A stretch of 64,000 nucleotides of DNA. Source: Flavobacterium celericrescens (GTDB taxonomy: Bacteria; Bacteroidota; Bacteroidia; Flavobacteriales; Flavobacteriaceae). Below the pieces are notes generated by a model. That model was given only the letters and a program-made list of their open reading frames with translations. It ran no database searches and had not been told where the DNA came from. Position 1 is the stretch's first letter. Every line of letters begins with the position of its first letter. The translations under genes were made by a program, and so were the position numbers. The DNA lies in the NCBI RefSeq assembly GCF_011392075.1, contig NZ_JAAJBV010000007.1, positions 1 to 64,000 of the forward strand. The letters run 5' to 3'. Positions 1-9,281 of this stretch are shown one piece after another.

Positions 1-133
1 AAAAGTAAAAAGTAAAAAGTAAAAAGTAAAAAGTAAAAAGTAAAAAGTAAAAAGTAAAAAGTAAAAAGTAAAAAGTAAAAAGTAAAAAGTAAAAAGTAAA
101 AAGTAAAAAGTAAAAAGTAAAAAGTAAAAAGTA
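1..133 (+). repeat. Tandem heptamer array (AGTAAAA)n, 19 copies
   Basis: Nineteen perfect head-to-tail copies of a 7-bp unit (AGTAAAA on the plus strand) fill the first 133 bases and probably continue beyond the left edge. A 7-bp spacer (134-140, attttgc) separates it from a second heptamer array in the opposite orientation. The same unit recurs at 50072-50078 and 51366-51372. The perfect copies suggest recent expansion by slippage. It lies downstream of rarA and codes for nothing visible. Confidence 0.97.
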
Positions 134-140
134 ATTTTGC

Positions 141-203
141 ACTACTCACTACTCACTACTCACTACTCACTACTCACTACTCACTACTCACTACTCACTA
201 CTC
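141..203 (-). repeat. Tandem heptamer array (AGTAGTG on minus strand), 9 copies
   Basis: Nine perfect copies of actactc on the plus strand, equal to gagtagt on the minus strand. It faces the AGTAAAA array across a 7-bp spacer. The TGA stop of rarA (204-202, minus strand) is formed partly by the last repeat unit, so the array begins exactly at the gene end. Heptamers of the same AGTnnnn type sit at the ends of other genes in this window. Confidence 0.97.
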
Positions 204-1491
204 AATAACCATACTTATCTTTCCATCTGTTTTTTAAAAATTGACGTAATTCTTTTTCACGAGCATTTTCGCCAGGTTCAAAGAATTTAGTTTCCGCAAT
301 TTCAGTTGGTAAAAACTCTTGCTCGGCAAAGTTGTTAGGAAAATCGTGTGAGTATTTGTACTCTTCGCCATAACCTAACTCTTTCATTAGTTTGGTTGGA
401 GCATTTCGTAAGTGAATTGGAACCGGTAAATCACCAGTTTGTTTTACCATTTGTTGCGCTTTCCCAATCGCCATATAACTCGCGTTACTTTTTGCTGAAG
501 TTGCCAAATAAATCGCACATTGACTCAAAATAATTCTGCTTTCAGGATAACCAATGGTGGTTACGGCTTGAAACGTATTATTTGCCATTATCAATGCCGT
601 TGGATTGGCATTTCCAATATCTTCACTGGCTAAAATAAGCATTCTTCGGGCGATGAATTTTACATCTTCGCCACCTTCAATCATTCGAGCTAACCAATAC
701 ACCGCACCATTTGGGTCGCTTCCACGAATTGATTTGATGAATGCGGAAACAATATCATAATGTTGTTCGCCTGTTTTGTCATACAATACCGTGTTTTTTT
801 GCACCAATTGCATTACTTTTTCATTTGTAACTTCTATGAGTGCTGAGCTTGTCGAAGTATCGGTTGCATTAATGACCAATTCGAAAATATTCAATAATTT
901 TCTTCCATCTCCACCCGAAAGTCTTAACAAAGCTTCGGTTTCTTTTAATTGAATGTCTTTGTTTTGTAGCTGAATATCGGTTTTCATAGCACGATGTAAT
1001 AAAGCTTCCAAATCTTCTTTGGTAAACGCATTCAAAACATAAACCTGACATCTTGACAATAAAGCAGGAATGACTTCAAAACTCGGATTTTCAGTGGTTG
1101 CGCCTATCAAAGTTACCCAACCTTTTTCTACCGCAGCTAATAGTGAATCTTGTTGCGATTTAGAAAAACGATGAATCTCGTCAATAAATAAAATCGGATT
1201 TTTTGCGGTGAATAAACCGCTGCTTTGCTTTGCTTTTTCAATAACTTCACGAATGTCTTTTACTCCAGAATGTATCGCACTCAATTGATAAAACGGACGT
1301 TTACTTTCTTGCGCCATAATTTGCGCTAAGGTCGTTTTCCCAGTTCCGGGTGGTCCCCATAAAATTAAACTTGGGATTAATCCTTTGGCAATTTGTTGCG
1401 TTAAAGAACCATCAGGTCCAACTAAGTGCAATTGGCTGATGTAATCTGATAATTGTTGTGGGCGAATGCGTTCGGCTAATGGTTGATTCAT
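202..1491 (-). CDS. rarA: Replication-associated recombination protein A (RarA/MgsA AAA+ ATPase)
   Basis: AAA+ clamp-loader-like ATPase of the RarA/MgsA/WRNIP1 family. It acts at stalled replication forks and collapsed replication gaps. The 429-residue protein has Walker A GPPGTGKTT near residues 46-54, Walker B LFIDEIHRF near 101-109 and the sensor-1 segment GATTENPSF near 130. The C-terminal half carries the family's tetramerisation region (ARMIEGGEDVKFIARRM and the SEDIGNANP motif). Length is normal for the family. The ATG at 1491 directly precedes the conserved PLAERIRP start. The gene is divergent from the rhomboid gene. Its stop codon lies inside a heptamer repeat array, so the C-terminal end may have been set or trimmed by the repeat; the ending KDKYGY still looks ordinary. 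Confidence 0.95.
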   Translation of the reverse strand: MNQPLAERIRPQQLSDYISQLHLVGPDGSLTQQIAKGLIPSLILWGPPGTGKTTLAQIMAQESKRPFYQLSAIHSGVKDIREVIEKAKQSSGLFTAKNPILFIDEIHRFSKSQQDSLLAAVEKGWVTLIGATTENPSFEVIPALLSRCQVYVLNAFTKEDLEALLHRAMKTDIQLQNKDIQLKETEALLRLSGGDGRKLLNIFELVINATDTSTSSALIEVTNEKVMQLVQKNTVLYDKTGEQHYDIVSAFIKSIRGSDPNGAVYWLARMIEGGEDVKFIARRMLILASEDIGNANPTALIMANNTFQAVTTIGYPESRIILSQCAIYLATSAKSNASYMAIGKAQQMVKQTGDLPVPIHLRNAPTKLMKELGYGEEYKYSHDFPNNFAEQEFLPTEIAETKFFEPGENAREKELRQFLKNRWKDKYGY

Positions 1492-1542
1492 GACGTAAAA
1501 TTACAATTTTATGACAAATGTGCATAGAAATAATTTTGGCTT

Positions 1543-1550
1543 TATCTTTG
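1543..1550 (+). promoter_or_regulatory. -7 promoter element of the rhomboid gene
   Basis: TATCTTTG matches the Bacteroidota -7 consensus TAnnTTTG and lies 13 bp before the ATG at 1564. No clear -33 TTG is seen at the expected distance, so this is a partial match. Confidence 0.45.
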
Positions 1551-1563
1551 AACGCAATTCAAC

Positions 1564-2316
1564 ATGGAAAAACAGCATGATAATCCTTTTCAGTTTACAA
1601 AAGCGGTCATTTTATTACCGCTATTTTTTGTATTGACTTTATGGTTGGTTTTTTGGTACGAGTTGCATTTTCATCATAGTTTGTCGCATTTTGGAATTTA
1701 TCCAAGGGAAGTTTTTGGATTAAAAGGAATTCTTTTTAGTCCGTTTTTACATGGCGATATTGAACATTTGGCCAATAATTCTGTTGCTTTATTAGTGTTG
1801 TTACCTATTTTGAGATATTTCTACAAGGAACAATCATTTGTCGTGTTGTTTTTGGGAATTCTGTTTTCAGGATTAGGAACTTGGTTGCTCGGAAGACCAA
1901 GTTATCACATTGGCGCTAGTGGATTAATCTATGCTTTGGTAAGTTTTATTTTCTTCAAAGGTATTTTTACCAAATATTATCGATTAGTTGCTTTATCCTT
2001 CACTATCGTAATTTTATACGGCGGAAGCGTTTGGTATATGTTTCCGAATGTGAAAGAAGGTATTTCTTGGGAAGGCCATTTAGCTGGATTTATTGTAGGA
2101 TTAGCATTAGCATTAGTTTTAAAAACGCCACAATTTGGGAAAACAATTTTTTACGAATGGCAAAAACCCGATTTCAATCCTGAACTCGATCCATTTATGA
2201 AAAACTTCGACGAAAAAGGAAATTTTAATCCGCCACCAAAACCTGAAGAAATGATTAGAGAATATTTCAATTCTTCTATGAAAGTGGTTTATGAGTTTTT
2301 GGGAGGGAAGAAGTAA
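1564..2316 (+). CDS. Rhomboid family intramembrane serine protease
   Basis: A 250-residue membrane protein that would cleave transmembrane segments of substrate proteins within the inner membrane. It has about six hydrophobic segments. The family residues are present: the LHGDIEHLANN segment (residues 62-72) with the His and Asn that line the active site, the catalytic Ser119 in GASG (117-120), and the catalytic His172 in GHLAGFIVG. The C-terminal tail after residue about 190 is soluble and proline-rich. It is a single-gene unit between divergent rarA and convergent rlmB, with a hairpin terminator just downstream. The substrate cannot be read from the sequence. Confidence 0.93.
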   Translation: MEKQHDNPFQFTKAVILLPLFFVLTLWLVFWYELHFHHSLSHFGIYPREVFGLKGILFSPFLHGDIEHLANNSVALLVLLPILRYFYKEQSFVVLFLGILFSGLGTWLLGRPSYHIGASGLIYALVSFIFFKGIFTKYYRLVALSFTIVILYGGSVWYMFPNVKEGISWEGHLAGFIVGLALALVLKTPQFGKTIFYEWQKPDFNPELDPFMKNFDEKGNFNPPPKPEEMIREYFNSSMKVVYEFLGGKK

Positions 2317-2326
2317 TTTTAAAAAA

Positions 2327-2352
2327 AAATGCTTCTGGATTCAGAAGCATTT
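2327..2352. terminator. Bidirectional intrinsic terminator between rhomboid gene and rlmB
   Basis: An inverted repeat with arms 2327-2337 and 2342-2352 (core GCTTCTG / CAGAAGC, 4-base loop) is flanked by A-runs on the left and T-rich sequence on the right. It can therefore end transcription of both convergent genes. The longer A-run at 2321-2329 makes it strongest for rlmB on the minus strand. Confidence 0.85.
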
Positions 2353-2372
2353 TATAAAATATCTATATAAGA

Positions 2373-3107
2373 TTACATTCTCTGTCTAACCACTTCATAC
2401 AAAAAAGCACCGCAAGCTACAGAAACATTTAACGATTCGATAGTTCCAAACATAGGTAATTTTGCTTTTTCATCAACAATTTTTAATACAGATGGATTTA
2501 CTCCTCTGTCTTCGCTACCCATAATAATTGCTACGCCTTCGTTGAAGTTGATGTCAAAAATGTGTTGGTCCGTTTTTTCAGTTGCCGCAACGGTTTTGAT
2601 TCCGCTTCCTTGTAAATAGAAAATAGCATCTTTAATGTGGTCTACTTTACAAATCGGTACATTAAAAACAGCTCCAGCCGAAGTTTTAACCGTATCACCA
2701 TTCACAGGGGCCGAACCTTGTTTTTGGATAATGATTCCGTCAACACCCGTACATTCTGCAGTTCTAATGATAGCGCCAAAGTTACGCGCATCAGATAATT
2801 GATCTAAAATTAGGAATAAAGGTTTTTTACCACTTTCAATAACACTTTCAACCATAGTTTCTAAGGCTACAAAAGAAATAGGAGCAATGGTTGCCACCGC
2901 ACCTTGGTGATTATTTGGAGTTAATCGGTTTAGTTTTTCAACAGGAACGTAAGAAAAGTTAATGTTGTTTCTTTTCATCGTTTTCATCAAATCCTGCATC
3001 AAGTCGCCTTGCGCATCTTTTTGAACGAATACTTTGTCAATTTCCTTTTTAGCGTTAATTGCTTCAATTATTGCTCTAATCCCGAATATTTGGTTGTCTT
3101 TTTCCAT
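2373..3107 (-). CDS. rlmB: 23S rRNA (guanosine-2'-O-)-methyltransferase RlmB (TrmH/SpoU family)
   Basis: SPOUT-class RNA 2'-O-methyltransferase; the RlmB group modifies a guanosine in the 23S rRNA peptidyl-transferase region using SAM. The 244-residue protein has an N-terminal SpoU substrate-binding domain (IFGIRAIIEAI, residues 7-17). The knotted catalytic domain follows, with the three family motifs: RNFGAIIRTAE (about 108-118), IIMGSEDRGV (about 194-203) and LNVSVACGAFLYE (about 225-237). The ATG at 3107 sits only 4 bp after a -7 box, so the message may be leaderless. It lies 53 bp downstream of the Omp85 gene but has its own promoter. The exact target nucleotide is inferred from family. 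Confidence 0.93.
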   Translation of the reverse strand: MEKDNQIFGIRAIIEAINAKKEIDKVFVQKDAQGDLMQDLMKTMKRNNINFSYVPVEKLNRLTPNNHQGAVATIAPISFVALETMVESVIESGKKPLFLILDQLSDARNFGAIIRTAECTGVDGIIIQKQGSAPVNGDTVKTSAGAVFNVPICKVDHIKDAIFYLQGSGIKTVAATEKTDQHIFDINFNEGVAIIMGSEDRGVNPSVLKIVDEKAKLPMFGTIESLNVSVACGAFLYEVVRQRM

Positions 3108-3111
3108 GGTG

Positions 3112-3119
3112 CAAAGATA
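3112..3119 (-). promoter_or_regulatory. -7 promoter element of rlmB
   Basis: TATCTTTG on the minus strand (read 3119 to 3112) matches TAnnTTTG. The rlmB ATG begins 4 nt downstream of the box, so transcription probably begins at or next to the start codon. Confidence 0.6.
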
Positions 3120-3160
3120 GGATTTTAGTTTGATTTTTGGAGAGTTTCTAATTTAGTGAA

Positions 3161-4822
3161 TTAGAAATTCGTTTTAAAACTAATATGCACAATAGAATTC
3201 GAAAGTTTTATCGCTTGTTCGCTCGTGCTTCCATTAGCGTAAACTAAATTGAATAATCCGTTTTTGGTAAACAATCCAAATCCGAAACCTAAACCTAATA
3301 ATCGGTCTTCAATGTTAGCAGTTTTGTCTTGGAAATAGCCGAAATCGGTAATAGAATGTAAATATAAATTAGAAGCTAATAAATAACGATATTCCGCTAT
3401 GATTCCGCTATACGCATTCGCTTGCAAACTGTTCTCGTTGAAACCTCGAATCGAATTAATTCCTCCAAATCGAAACAATTCATTTATAATGTAATTATCA
3501 CTTTGTAAATAAAAAGATTGATTTCTAACAAAAATGCTGTTTTTCTGATTCAGATTAAAACTATAATTCAAATCTAATTGTGTAAAAAACTGACTCGTTT
3601 TCTGAGATGCAATTGTTCGATTTCCTGTTCCAAATTTTATAAAAACTTTTGCTTTTTCAGGAAAAATAAAACTATCGGGATTTAACTCAAGATGCTCAAA
3701 ACTTGAAGTTAAAAAGGTGTTGGTAAAATCATTCAAACTAAATGAATTCGTATTTTGAATATCTACAGAAGTTGTTTTTTGATAACCTACAAAAGCTTTC
3801 GTGTTGTAAGCGAAATAGTAACCCAAATTCAAATCGGTCATGGTATTCTGAAAAGTGGAATCTTGTTTAAAAATTCTCAAATTCGCTTTAATTCCAATAG
3901 GACTTTTGAAGATATACGGCAATTCTGTTCCGATGTTGAAAGAAGTTTGTTTGTTGCCATCGTTTTTCCAATACAAATTGAATTTTTCTCCCGTGTTTAA
4001 AATGTTTTGCAATTGTAAATCTAAATAGCCATTAAAAGTTAATTTACTTTTATCGTCATTAGAGAATCCAATAAAACCATCAAATTTATTCGGTTTCGAT
4101 TTTTCAACGTAAACGAAAATCTTGGTGGAATCGGTAGTAAATAAAATTTCAGGATATTTGATTTGATTCACGAATTGCAATTTGTCAAAAGTATCGTTAA
4201 TCTGTTTTAAATTGTCTTGATTGAAAGTGGCTTTTTTGGCTTTTTTGGTGATTGCTTTTTTAATCCCTGTTGGAAATTTATCATAACCTACAATTACTAA
4301 ATCGGTAATATTTCTTTTCGAATTGAGTTTTAGTTGTAATTCAGAAAACAAATTATTCTCAATTTTTCGTTGATTAATCAATTGTAAATTTGCTAAGGAA
4401 TAGCCTTTCTTTTCTAATAAAGCGATTTTACCTTTCATGAAATTCTCTACTTCATTTGTGGCAATAATCAAAGTGTCACTTTCTAATTGCAGCAACAATT
4501 TTTCTTCGGTAGAAAGTTTACCTATATATATAGTGTTGTTTTTTATCGGATTTCCCAAATTGTATTTAAAAACAAAACTGCTGTCATTCACTTTTTTCTG
4601 TTCCAATAACTGCCAATCAAAATAACCTTGATTTGTTAATTTACTTTCAAAACGTTTTTGTTCTTCTAAAATAGAAGCCACCGAAGCGTGTTTGGATTCG
4701 TATTGCAAACTATCAATGGTTTTGTTTTCTTTTTCAGATGTTCCAGCTACTTCTAAATAGAAGTTTTGTCCCAATGAAAATTGGAAGCATAGACATACGA
4801 TAAAAAGAAGAATAGATTTCAT
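3161..4822 (-). CDS. Omp85/BamA-superfamily outer-membrane beta-barrel protein
   Basis: The 553-residue protein begins with a signal peptide (about residues 1-18, ending SLGQ). A soluble periplasmic part with a POTRA-like segment follows (about 160-250; VIVGYDKFPTGIKKAITKKA resembles a POTRA strand and helix). The C-terminal half alternates beta strands. The superfamily's IRGF motif (equivalent to the VRGF/Y of BamA loop 6) is at residues 458-461, and the protein ends in Phe as barrel proteins do. It is shorter than BamA, so a TamA-like or ShlB-like relative that inserts or exports another protein or lipid is more likely. It is divergent from the ribosomal operon and followed by rlmB. The client is unknown. 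Confidence 0.85.
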   Translation of the reverse strand: MKSILLFIVCLCFQFSLGQNFYLEVAGTSEKENKTIDSLQYESKHASVASILEEQKRFESKLTNQGYFDWQLLEQKKVNDSSFVFKYNLGNPIKNNTIYIGKLSTEEKLLLQLESDTLIIATNEVENFMKGKIALLEKKGYSLANLQLINQRKIENNLFSELQLKLNSKRNITDLVIVGYDKFPTGIKKAITKKAKKATFNQDNLKQINDTFDKLQFVNQIKYPEILFTTDSTKIFVYVEKSKPNKFDGFIGFSNDDKSKLTFNGYLDLQLQNILNTGEKFNLYWKNDGNKQTSFNIGTELPYIFKSPIGIKANLRIFKQDSTFQNTMTDLNLGYYFAYNTKAFVGYQKTTSVDIQNTNSFSLNDFTNTFLTSSFEHLELNPDSFIFPEKAKVFIKFGTGNRTIASQKTSQFFTQLDLNYSFNLNQKNSIFVRNQSFYLQSDNYIINELFRFGGINSIRGFNENSLQANAYSGIIAEYRYLLASNLYLHSITDFGYFQDKTANIEDRLLGLGFGFGLFTKNGLFNLVYANGSTSEQAIKLSNSIVHISFKTNF

Positions 4823-4952
4823 TGCTGTAAAGAAACGAAAAAAAGCAAAATAAATTTTATTTGTAGTACTGTGTTGTTGTTCTATTTTGATAACTCAATA
4901 CAAATCAAATTACTACTAAAATGTAATCATATTGAAAATTAATAAATTATGA

Positions 4953-4983
4953 TTTGGAAAGTAAAAAATAATTCCTACATTTG
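4953..4983 (+). promoter_or_regulatory. Promoter of the rpsL-rpsG-fusA-rpsJ operon
   Basis: TTTG at 4953-4956 and TACATTTG at 4976-4983 are separated by exactly 19 bp, the textbook -33/-7 arrangement of Bacteroidota promoters. Just downstream is a small hairpin (CCCG 4988-4991 with CGGG 4999-5002) in the 5' leader of rpsL. Confidence 0.85.
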
Positions 4984-5036
4984 CAACCCCGTAAAAAGCG
5001 GGAATTTTAAACAGTAAAAATTTTTAGTATTTAATT

Positions 5037-5444
5037 ATGCCAACAATTCAACAATTAGTAAGAACAGGGAGAACCCAAATAACTAAGAAGAGTAAATCGG
5101 CTGCTTTAGATTCTTGTCCTCAAAGAAGAGGTGTGTGTACTCGTGTTTACACAACAACTCCTAAAAAACCAAACTCAGCAATGAGAAAGGTAGCTAGGGT
5201 TCGTTTAACAAACGGTAACGAGGTGAATGCATACATTCCTGGAGAAGGTCACAATCTACAAGAGCACTCGATAGTATTAGTTAGAGGTGGAAGAGTAAAA
5301 GATTTACCAGGTGTACGTTACCACATCGTACGTGGAGCATTAGACACTGCGGGTGTTGCAGGAAGAACACAACGTAGATCTAAGTATGGAGCAAAACGTC
5401 CAAAACCAGGACAAGCACCTGCACCAACTGGAAAGAAAAAGTAA
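5037..5444 (+). CDS. rpsL: 30S ribosomal protein S12
   Basis: Decoding-centre protein of the small subunit. The 135 residues contain the invariant [13 protein letters not shown] loop (residues 39-51) with Lys43 and Lys44 at the positions where streptomycin-resistance changes usually arise; both are wild type. The [11 protein letters not shown] and [13 protein letters not shown] segments are also intact. The C-terminus is longer than in E. coli and ends in a Pro/Ala/Lys-rich tail. It is the first gene of the str operon, about 54 bp downstream of the promoter box, and is followed by rpsG after 24 bp. Confidence 0.99.
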   Translation: MPTIQQLVRTGRTQITKKSKSAALDSCPQRRGVCTRVYTTTPKKPNSAMRKVARVRLTNGNEVNAYIPGEGHNLQEHSIVLVRGGRVKDLPGVRYHIVRGALDTAGVAGRTQRRSKYGAKRPKPGQAPAPTGKKK

Positions 5445-5468
5445 TTTAAAATCTTTTAAAGAAAAGAC

Positions 5469-5945
5469 ATGAGAAAAAGAGCGGCCAAAAAAAGACCACT
5501 TTTACCAGATCCAAAATTTAACGATCAGTTAGTAACACGTTTTGTGAATAACTTAATGTGGGATGGTAAAAAATCAACAGCTTTTAAAGTTTTCTATGAT
5601 GCATTAGAAATCGTTGAAACTAAAAAGCAAGATGCAGAAAAATCTGCTTTAGAGATTTGGAAAGATGCATTAACAAACGTTATGCCTCACGTAGAAGTTC
5701 GTTCACGTAGAGTGGGTGGAGCTACATTTCAAATTCCAATGCAAATTCGTCCAGATAGAAAGATTTCTTATGCTATCAAATGGATGATTCTTTATGCAAG
5801 AAGAAGAAACGAAAAATCAATGGCAGGTAAATTAGCTTCTGAAATTTTAGCTGCGGCTAAAGAAGAAGGTGCTGCTGTTAAGAAAAGAATGGATACTCAC
5901 AAAATGGCAGATGCTAATAAAGCATTCTCTCACTTTAGATTTTAA
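5469..5945 (+). CDS. rpsG: 30S ribosomal protein S7
   Basis: Primary 16S rRNA-binding protein that nucleates assembly of the small-subunit head and lines the exit-site cleft. The 158-residue protein starts with the basic arm ([14 protein letters not shown]) and has the [15 protein letters not shown] motif near residues 78-92, the beta hairpin that contacts tRNA and mRNA. Second gene of the str operon, 11 bp before fusA, as in most bacteria. Confidence 0.99.
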   Translation: MRKRAAKKRPLLPDPKFNDQLVTRFVNNLMWDGKKSTAFKVFYDALEIVETKKQDAEKSALEIWKDALTNVMPHVEVRSRRVGGATFQIPMQIRPDRKISYAIKWMILYARRRNEKSMAGKLASEILAAAKEEGAAVKKRMDTHKMADANKAFSHFRF

Positions 5946-5956
5946 TTCGTATAGAA

Positions 5957-8113
5957 ATGGCTAGAGATTTAAAATATACAAGAAACATTGGAATTGCTGC
6001 TCACATTGATGCTGGTAAAACAACAACTACTGAGCGTATCTTATTCTATACTGGAAAATCACACAAAATTGGTGAAGTACATGATGGTGCTGCAACAATG
6101 GACTGGATGGCACAAGAGCAAGAAAGAGGTATTACAATTACTTCTGCTGCTACAACTTGTGAATGGAGTTTTCCAACAGAGCAAGGAAAAATTTTATCAG
6201 AATCAAAACCTTACCACTTTAATATTATCGATACTCCTGGTCACGTTGACTTTACAGTTGAGGTAAACCGTTCGTTACGTGTATTAGATGGTTTAGTGTT
6301 TTTATTTAGTGCAGTTGATGGTGTTGAGCCTCAATCTGAAACTAACTGGAGATTAGCAGATCAATATAGAGTTCCACGTATGGGATTCGTAAACAAAATG
6401 GACCGTCAAGGTTCTAACTTCTTAAATGTTTGTCAACAAGTGAAAGACATGTTGAAATCAAACGCGGTTGCTATTACTTTACCTATTGGTGAAGAAAATG
6501 ATTTCAAAGGAGTAGTTGATTTAGTGAAAAACCAAGCTATTATTTGGCATGACGAAACTCAAGGGGCAACTTTTGATATTGTGCCTATCCCAGCAGATAT
6601 GGTTGACGAAGTAAAACAATACCGTTCAATTTTAATTGAAGAGATTGCTACTTACGACGAAAACTTGTTGGAAAAATATATGGAAGACGAAAACTCTATT
6701 ACTGAGGATGAAATCAATACAGCTTTAAGAGCTGCTACAATTGATATGGCTATCATTCCTATGATTGCTGGTTCTTCATTCAAAAATAAAGGAGTTCAGT
6801 TCATGTTAGATGCAGTATGTAAATACTTGCCATCGCCAATGGATAAAGAAGGTATCGAGGGAATCCATCCTGATGATAAAGATTTATTAGAAGAAGATCA
6901 AAAGAAAATTTTACGTCGTCCTGATCCAAAAGAGCCTTTTGCAGCTTTAGCATTTAAAATCGCTACTGACCCTTATGTTGGTCGTTTAGCTTTCTTCCGT
7001 GCTTATTCAGGTCGTTTAGATGCGGGTTCTTATATCTTGAACACTCGTTCTGGAAACAAAGAGCGTATATCTCGTATTTATCAAATGCACGCTAACAAAC
7101 AAAATCCAATCGAATATATTGAGGCTGGAGATATTGGAGCGGCTGTAGGATTTAAGGATATCAAGACAGGAGATACAATGTGTGATGAAAAACACCCAAT
7201 TATTCTTGAGTCAATGAAATTCCCTGATCCAGTAATTGGTATCGCTATTGAGCCAAAAACAAAAGCTGACGTAGATAAAATGGGTATGGCTTTAGCTAAA
7301 TTAGCAGAAGAAGATCCAACGTTTACTGTTAGAACTGATGAGGCTTCAGGTCAAACGATTATTTCAGGTATGGGTGAGTTACACTTAGACATCCTTGTAG
7401 ATCGTATGAAACGTGAGTTTAAAGTTGAGGTTAACCAAGGTGAGCCACAAGTAGAGTATAAAGAAGCGTTCACAAAATCTGCACAACACAGAGAAGTTTA
7501 CAAAAAACAATCTGGAGGTCGTGGTAAATTTGGTGATATCGTATTCCGTTTAGAACCTGCTGATTTAGTAGACGGTAAAGCTCCTATGGGATTACAGTTT
7601 GTTAATGAAGTAAAAGGTGGTAACGTACCAAAAGAATATATTCCAGCTGTAGAAAAAGGTTTCAGAGAAGCTATGAAAGCAGGTCCTTTAGCAGGATATG
7701 CTGTAGATAGTTTGAAAGTAACTTTATTAGACGGATCTTTCCACCCTGTGGATTCTGATGCTCTTTCTTTTGAATTAGCTGCAAAAATGGGATATAAAGA
7801 AGTTGGACGTGCTGCTGGAGCTGTTATTCTTGAGCCAATCATGAAAATCGAAGTTATTACTCCAGAAGAAAACATGGGTGATATCGTAGGTGACTTGAAC
7901 CGTCGTAGAGGTCAAGTAAATGATATGGGTGATAGAAATGGTGCTAAAACTATCAAAGCTGATGTGCCTTTATCTGAAATGTTTGGTTATGTAACTACAT
8001 TAAGAACATTATCATCTGGTAGAGCTACTTCAACAATGGAGTTTTCACATTATGCAGAAACACCTTCTAATATTTCAGAAGCTGTAATCAAAAAAGCAAA
8101 AGGTAACGCTTAA
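5957..8113 (+). CDS. fusA: Elongation factor G
   Basis: Translocation GTPase that moves tRNAs and mRNA through the ribosome and helps recycle it. The 718-residue length is normal for Bacteroidota. The GTPase motifs are G1 [10 protein letters not shown] (residues 15-24), the G2 switch with RGITI, G3 DTPGHVDF and G4 NKMD. Domains II to V follow, including [11 protein letters not shown] of domain III and the domain IV segment [17 protein letters not shown]. Typical arrangement rpsG-fusA-rpsJ; tuf is not present in this operon. Confidence 0.99.
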   Translation: MARDLKYTRNIGIAAHIDAGKTTTTERILFYTGKSHKIGEVHDGAATMDWMAQEQERGITITSAATTCEWSFPTEQGKILSESKPYHFNIIDTPGHVDFTVEVNRSLRVLDGLVFLFSAVDGVEPQSETNWRLADQYRVPRMGFVNKMDRQGSNFLNVCQQVKDMLKSNAVAITLPIGEENDFKGVVDLVKNQAIIWHDETQGATFDIVPIPADMVDEVKQYRSILIEEIATYDENLLEKYMEDENSITEDEINTALRAATIDMAIIPMIAGSSFKNKGVQFMLDAVCKYLPSPMDKEGIEGIHPDDKDLLEEDQKKILRRPDPKEPFAALAFKIATDPYVGRLAFFRAYSGRLDAGSYILNTRSGNKERISRIYQMHANKQNPIEYIEAGDIGAAVGFKDIKTGDTMCDEKHPIILESMKFPDPVIGIAIEPKTKADVDKMGMALAKLAEEDPTFTVRTDEASGQTIISGMGELHLDILVDRMKREFKVEVNQGEPQVEYKEAFTKSAQHREVYKKQSGGRGKFGDIVFRLEPADLVDGKAPMGLQFVNEVKGGNVPKEYIPAVEKGFREAMKAGPLAGYAVDSLKVTLLDGSFHPVDSDALSFELAAKMGYKEVGRAAGAVILEPIMKIEVITPEENMGDIVGDLNRRRGQVNDMGDRNGAKTIKADVPLSEMFGYVTTLRTLSSGRATSTMEFSHYAETPSNISEAVIKKAKGNA

Positions 8114-8124
8114 TTTTTAAGAAA

Positions 8125-8430
8125 ATGAGTCAAAAAATCAGAATAAAATTAAAATCTTACGATCACAATTTAGTAGATAAATCTGCTGAGAAGATTGTAA
8201 AAACTGTAAAAAGTACAGGTGCAGTGGTGACAGGTCCAATTCCATTACCAACTCACAAAAAGATTTTTACTGTATTACGTTCTCCACACGTTAATAAAAA
8301 ATCAAGAGAGCAATTCGAATTAAGTTCATATAAGAGATTGTTAGATATCTACAGTTCTTCTTCTAAAACTATCGATGCTTTAATGAAATTGGAATTACCT
8401 AGCGGAGTTGAAGTAGAAATCAAAGTATAA
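8125..8430 (+). CDS. rpsJ: 30S ribosomal protein S10
   Basis: Small-subunit head protein that doubles as the NusE transcription factor in antitermination complexes. The 101 residues include [15 protein letters not shown] at the start and the [26 protein letters not shown] loop. It lies 11 bp behind fusA and is the last gene of the str unit. A terminator and a new promoter separate it from rplC, so S10 is not the first gene of the S10 operon here. Confidence 0.99.
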   Translation: MSQKIRIKLKSYDHNLVDKSAEKIVKTVKSTGAVVTGPIPLPTHKKIFTVLRSPHVNKKSREQFELSSYKRLLDIYSSSSKTIDALMKLELPSGVEVEIKV

Positions 8431-8461
8431 TTGATTTAGATTTAAAAATCGCAATAAATTG

Positions 8462-8498
8462 AAAAAACCGTTAATGTTGTAAGCATTACGGTTTTTTT
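8462..8498 (+). terminator. Intrinsic terminator after rpsJ
   Basis: A-run plus CCGTTAATG pairs with CATTACGG plus a T-run (arms 8462-8476 and 8484-8498, one bulged T, 7-base loop). It ends in seven T residues, 31 bp after the rpsJ stop. Confidence 0.85.
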
Positions 8499-8558
8499 CT
8501 TATCATTTTTGTTGAGTAAAAAAGCCTTTTTTAAAGAAATTTTACTTAACTATTTATT

Positions 8559-8591
8559 TTTGCGATAATTAAAAAATAATTTATATATTTG
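8559..8591 (+). promoter_or_regulatory. Promoter of the rplC (S10-spc-alpha) operon
   Basis: TTTG at 8559-8562 and TATATTTG at 8584-8591 are 21 bp apart, within the spacing seen for flavobacterial promoters. The predicted leader before rplC is about 70 nt, long enough to hold a regulatory site such as an L4 target, though no convincing hairpin is visible in it. Confidence 0.75.
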
Positions 8592-8663
8592 CACCCTCAA
8601 AATGAGTAGTGTGCAAATACTATTTGTTATATAAAAAAGAGTTTAATTAATAATTAGTTTAAT

Positions 8664-9281
8664 ATGTCTGGGTTAATCGGAAGAAAAATTGGCATGACTA
8701 GCATCTTTGATGAGAACGGGAAAAATATTCCTTGTACTGTAATCGAGTGTGGTCCATGCGTTGTTACCCAAGTCAGAACCAATGAAGTAGACGGATATTC
8801 TGCTATTCAGTTAGGTTTCGATGACAAAGCTGAAAAACGTTCTATTAAAGCTGAGTTAGGTCACTTTAAGAAAGCGGGAACAGCTGCAAAGAAAAAAGTC
8901 GTTGAATTCAAAGGTTTTGAACAGGAGTACAAATTAGGCGATGTAATCGCTGTTGACTTATTCGCAGAAGGTGAATTTGTTGATGTTGTTGGAGTATCAA
9001 AAGGTAAAGGATTCCAAGGGGTTGTAAAACGTCATGGTTTTGGAGGTGTTGGACAAGCTACACATGGTCAACATAACCGTTTGAGAGCACCTGGTTCTGT
9101 AGGAGCTTCGTCTTATCCGTCAAGAGTATTCAAAGGAATGCGTATGGCTGGAAGAACTGGAGGAGAAAATGTAACAGTACAAAACCTTAGAGTTTTAAAA
9201 GTGGTTGGAGAAAAGAATCTTTTAGTGATAAAAGGTTGTGTACCAGGTCATAAAAACTCTTATGTAATCATTCAGAAGTAA
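8664..9281 (+). CDS. rplC: 50S ribosomal protein L3
   Basis: Large-subunit protein whose long loop reaches the peptidyl-transferase centre and which helps start 50S assembly. The 205 residues begin with the conserved [15 protein letters not shown]. The loop [26 protein letters not shown] (about 121-147) carries the Gln that is methylated in some bacteria. The stop overlaps the rplD start in TAATG, which suggests translational coupling. Confidence 0.99.
   Translation: MSGLIGRKIGMTSIFDENGKNIPCTVIECGPCVVTQVRTNEVDGYSAIQLGFDDKAEKRSIKAELGHFKKAGTAAKKKVVEFKGFEQEYKLGDVIAVDLFAEGEFVDVVGVSKGKGFQGVVKRHGFGGVGQATHGQHNRLRAPGSVGASSYPSRVFKGMRMAGRTGGENVTVQNLRVLKVVGEKNLLVIKGCVPGHKNSYVIIQK

Noticed and set aside
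1..203. CRISPR array
   Set aside because: The repeats are contiguous 7-bp units with no spacers and no cas genes, so they are simple tandem repeats.
4988..5002. 4-bp hairpin in the rpsL leader as a riboswitch
   Set aside because: The stem is too short and close to the start site; noted only as a minor leader hairpin.
8602..8634. 10-codon upstream frame (MSSVQILFVI) in the rplC leader
   Set aside because: It is short, with no regulatory codon run and no hairpin pairing with it; likely chance.
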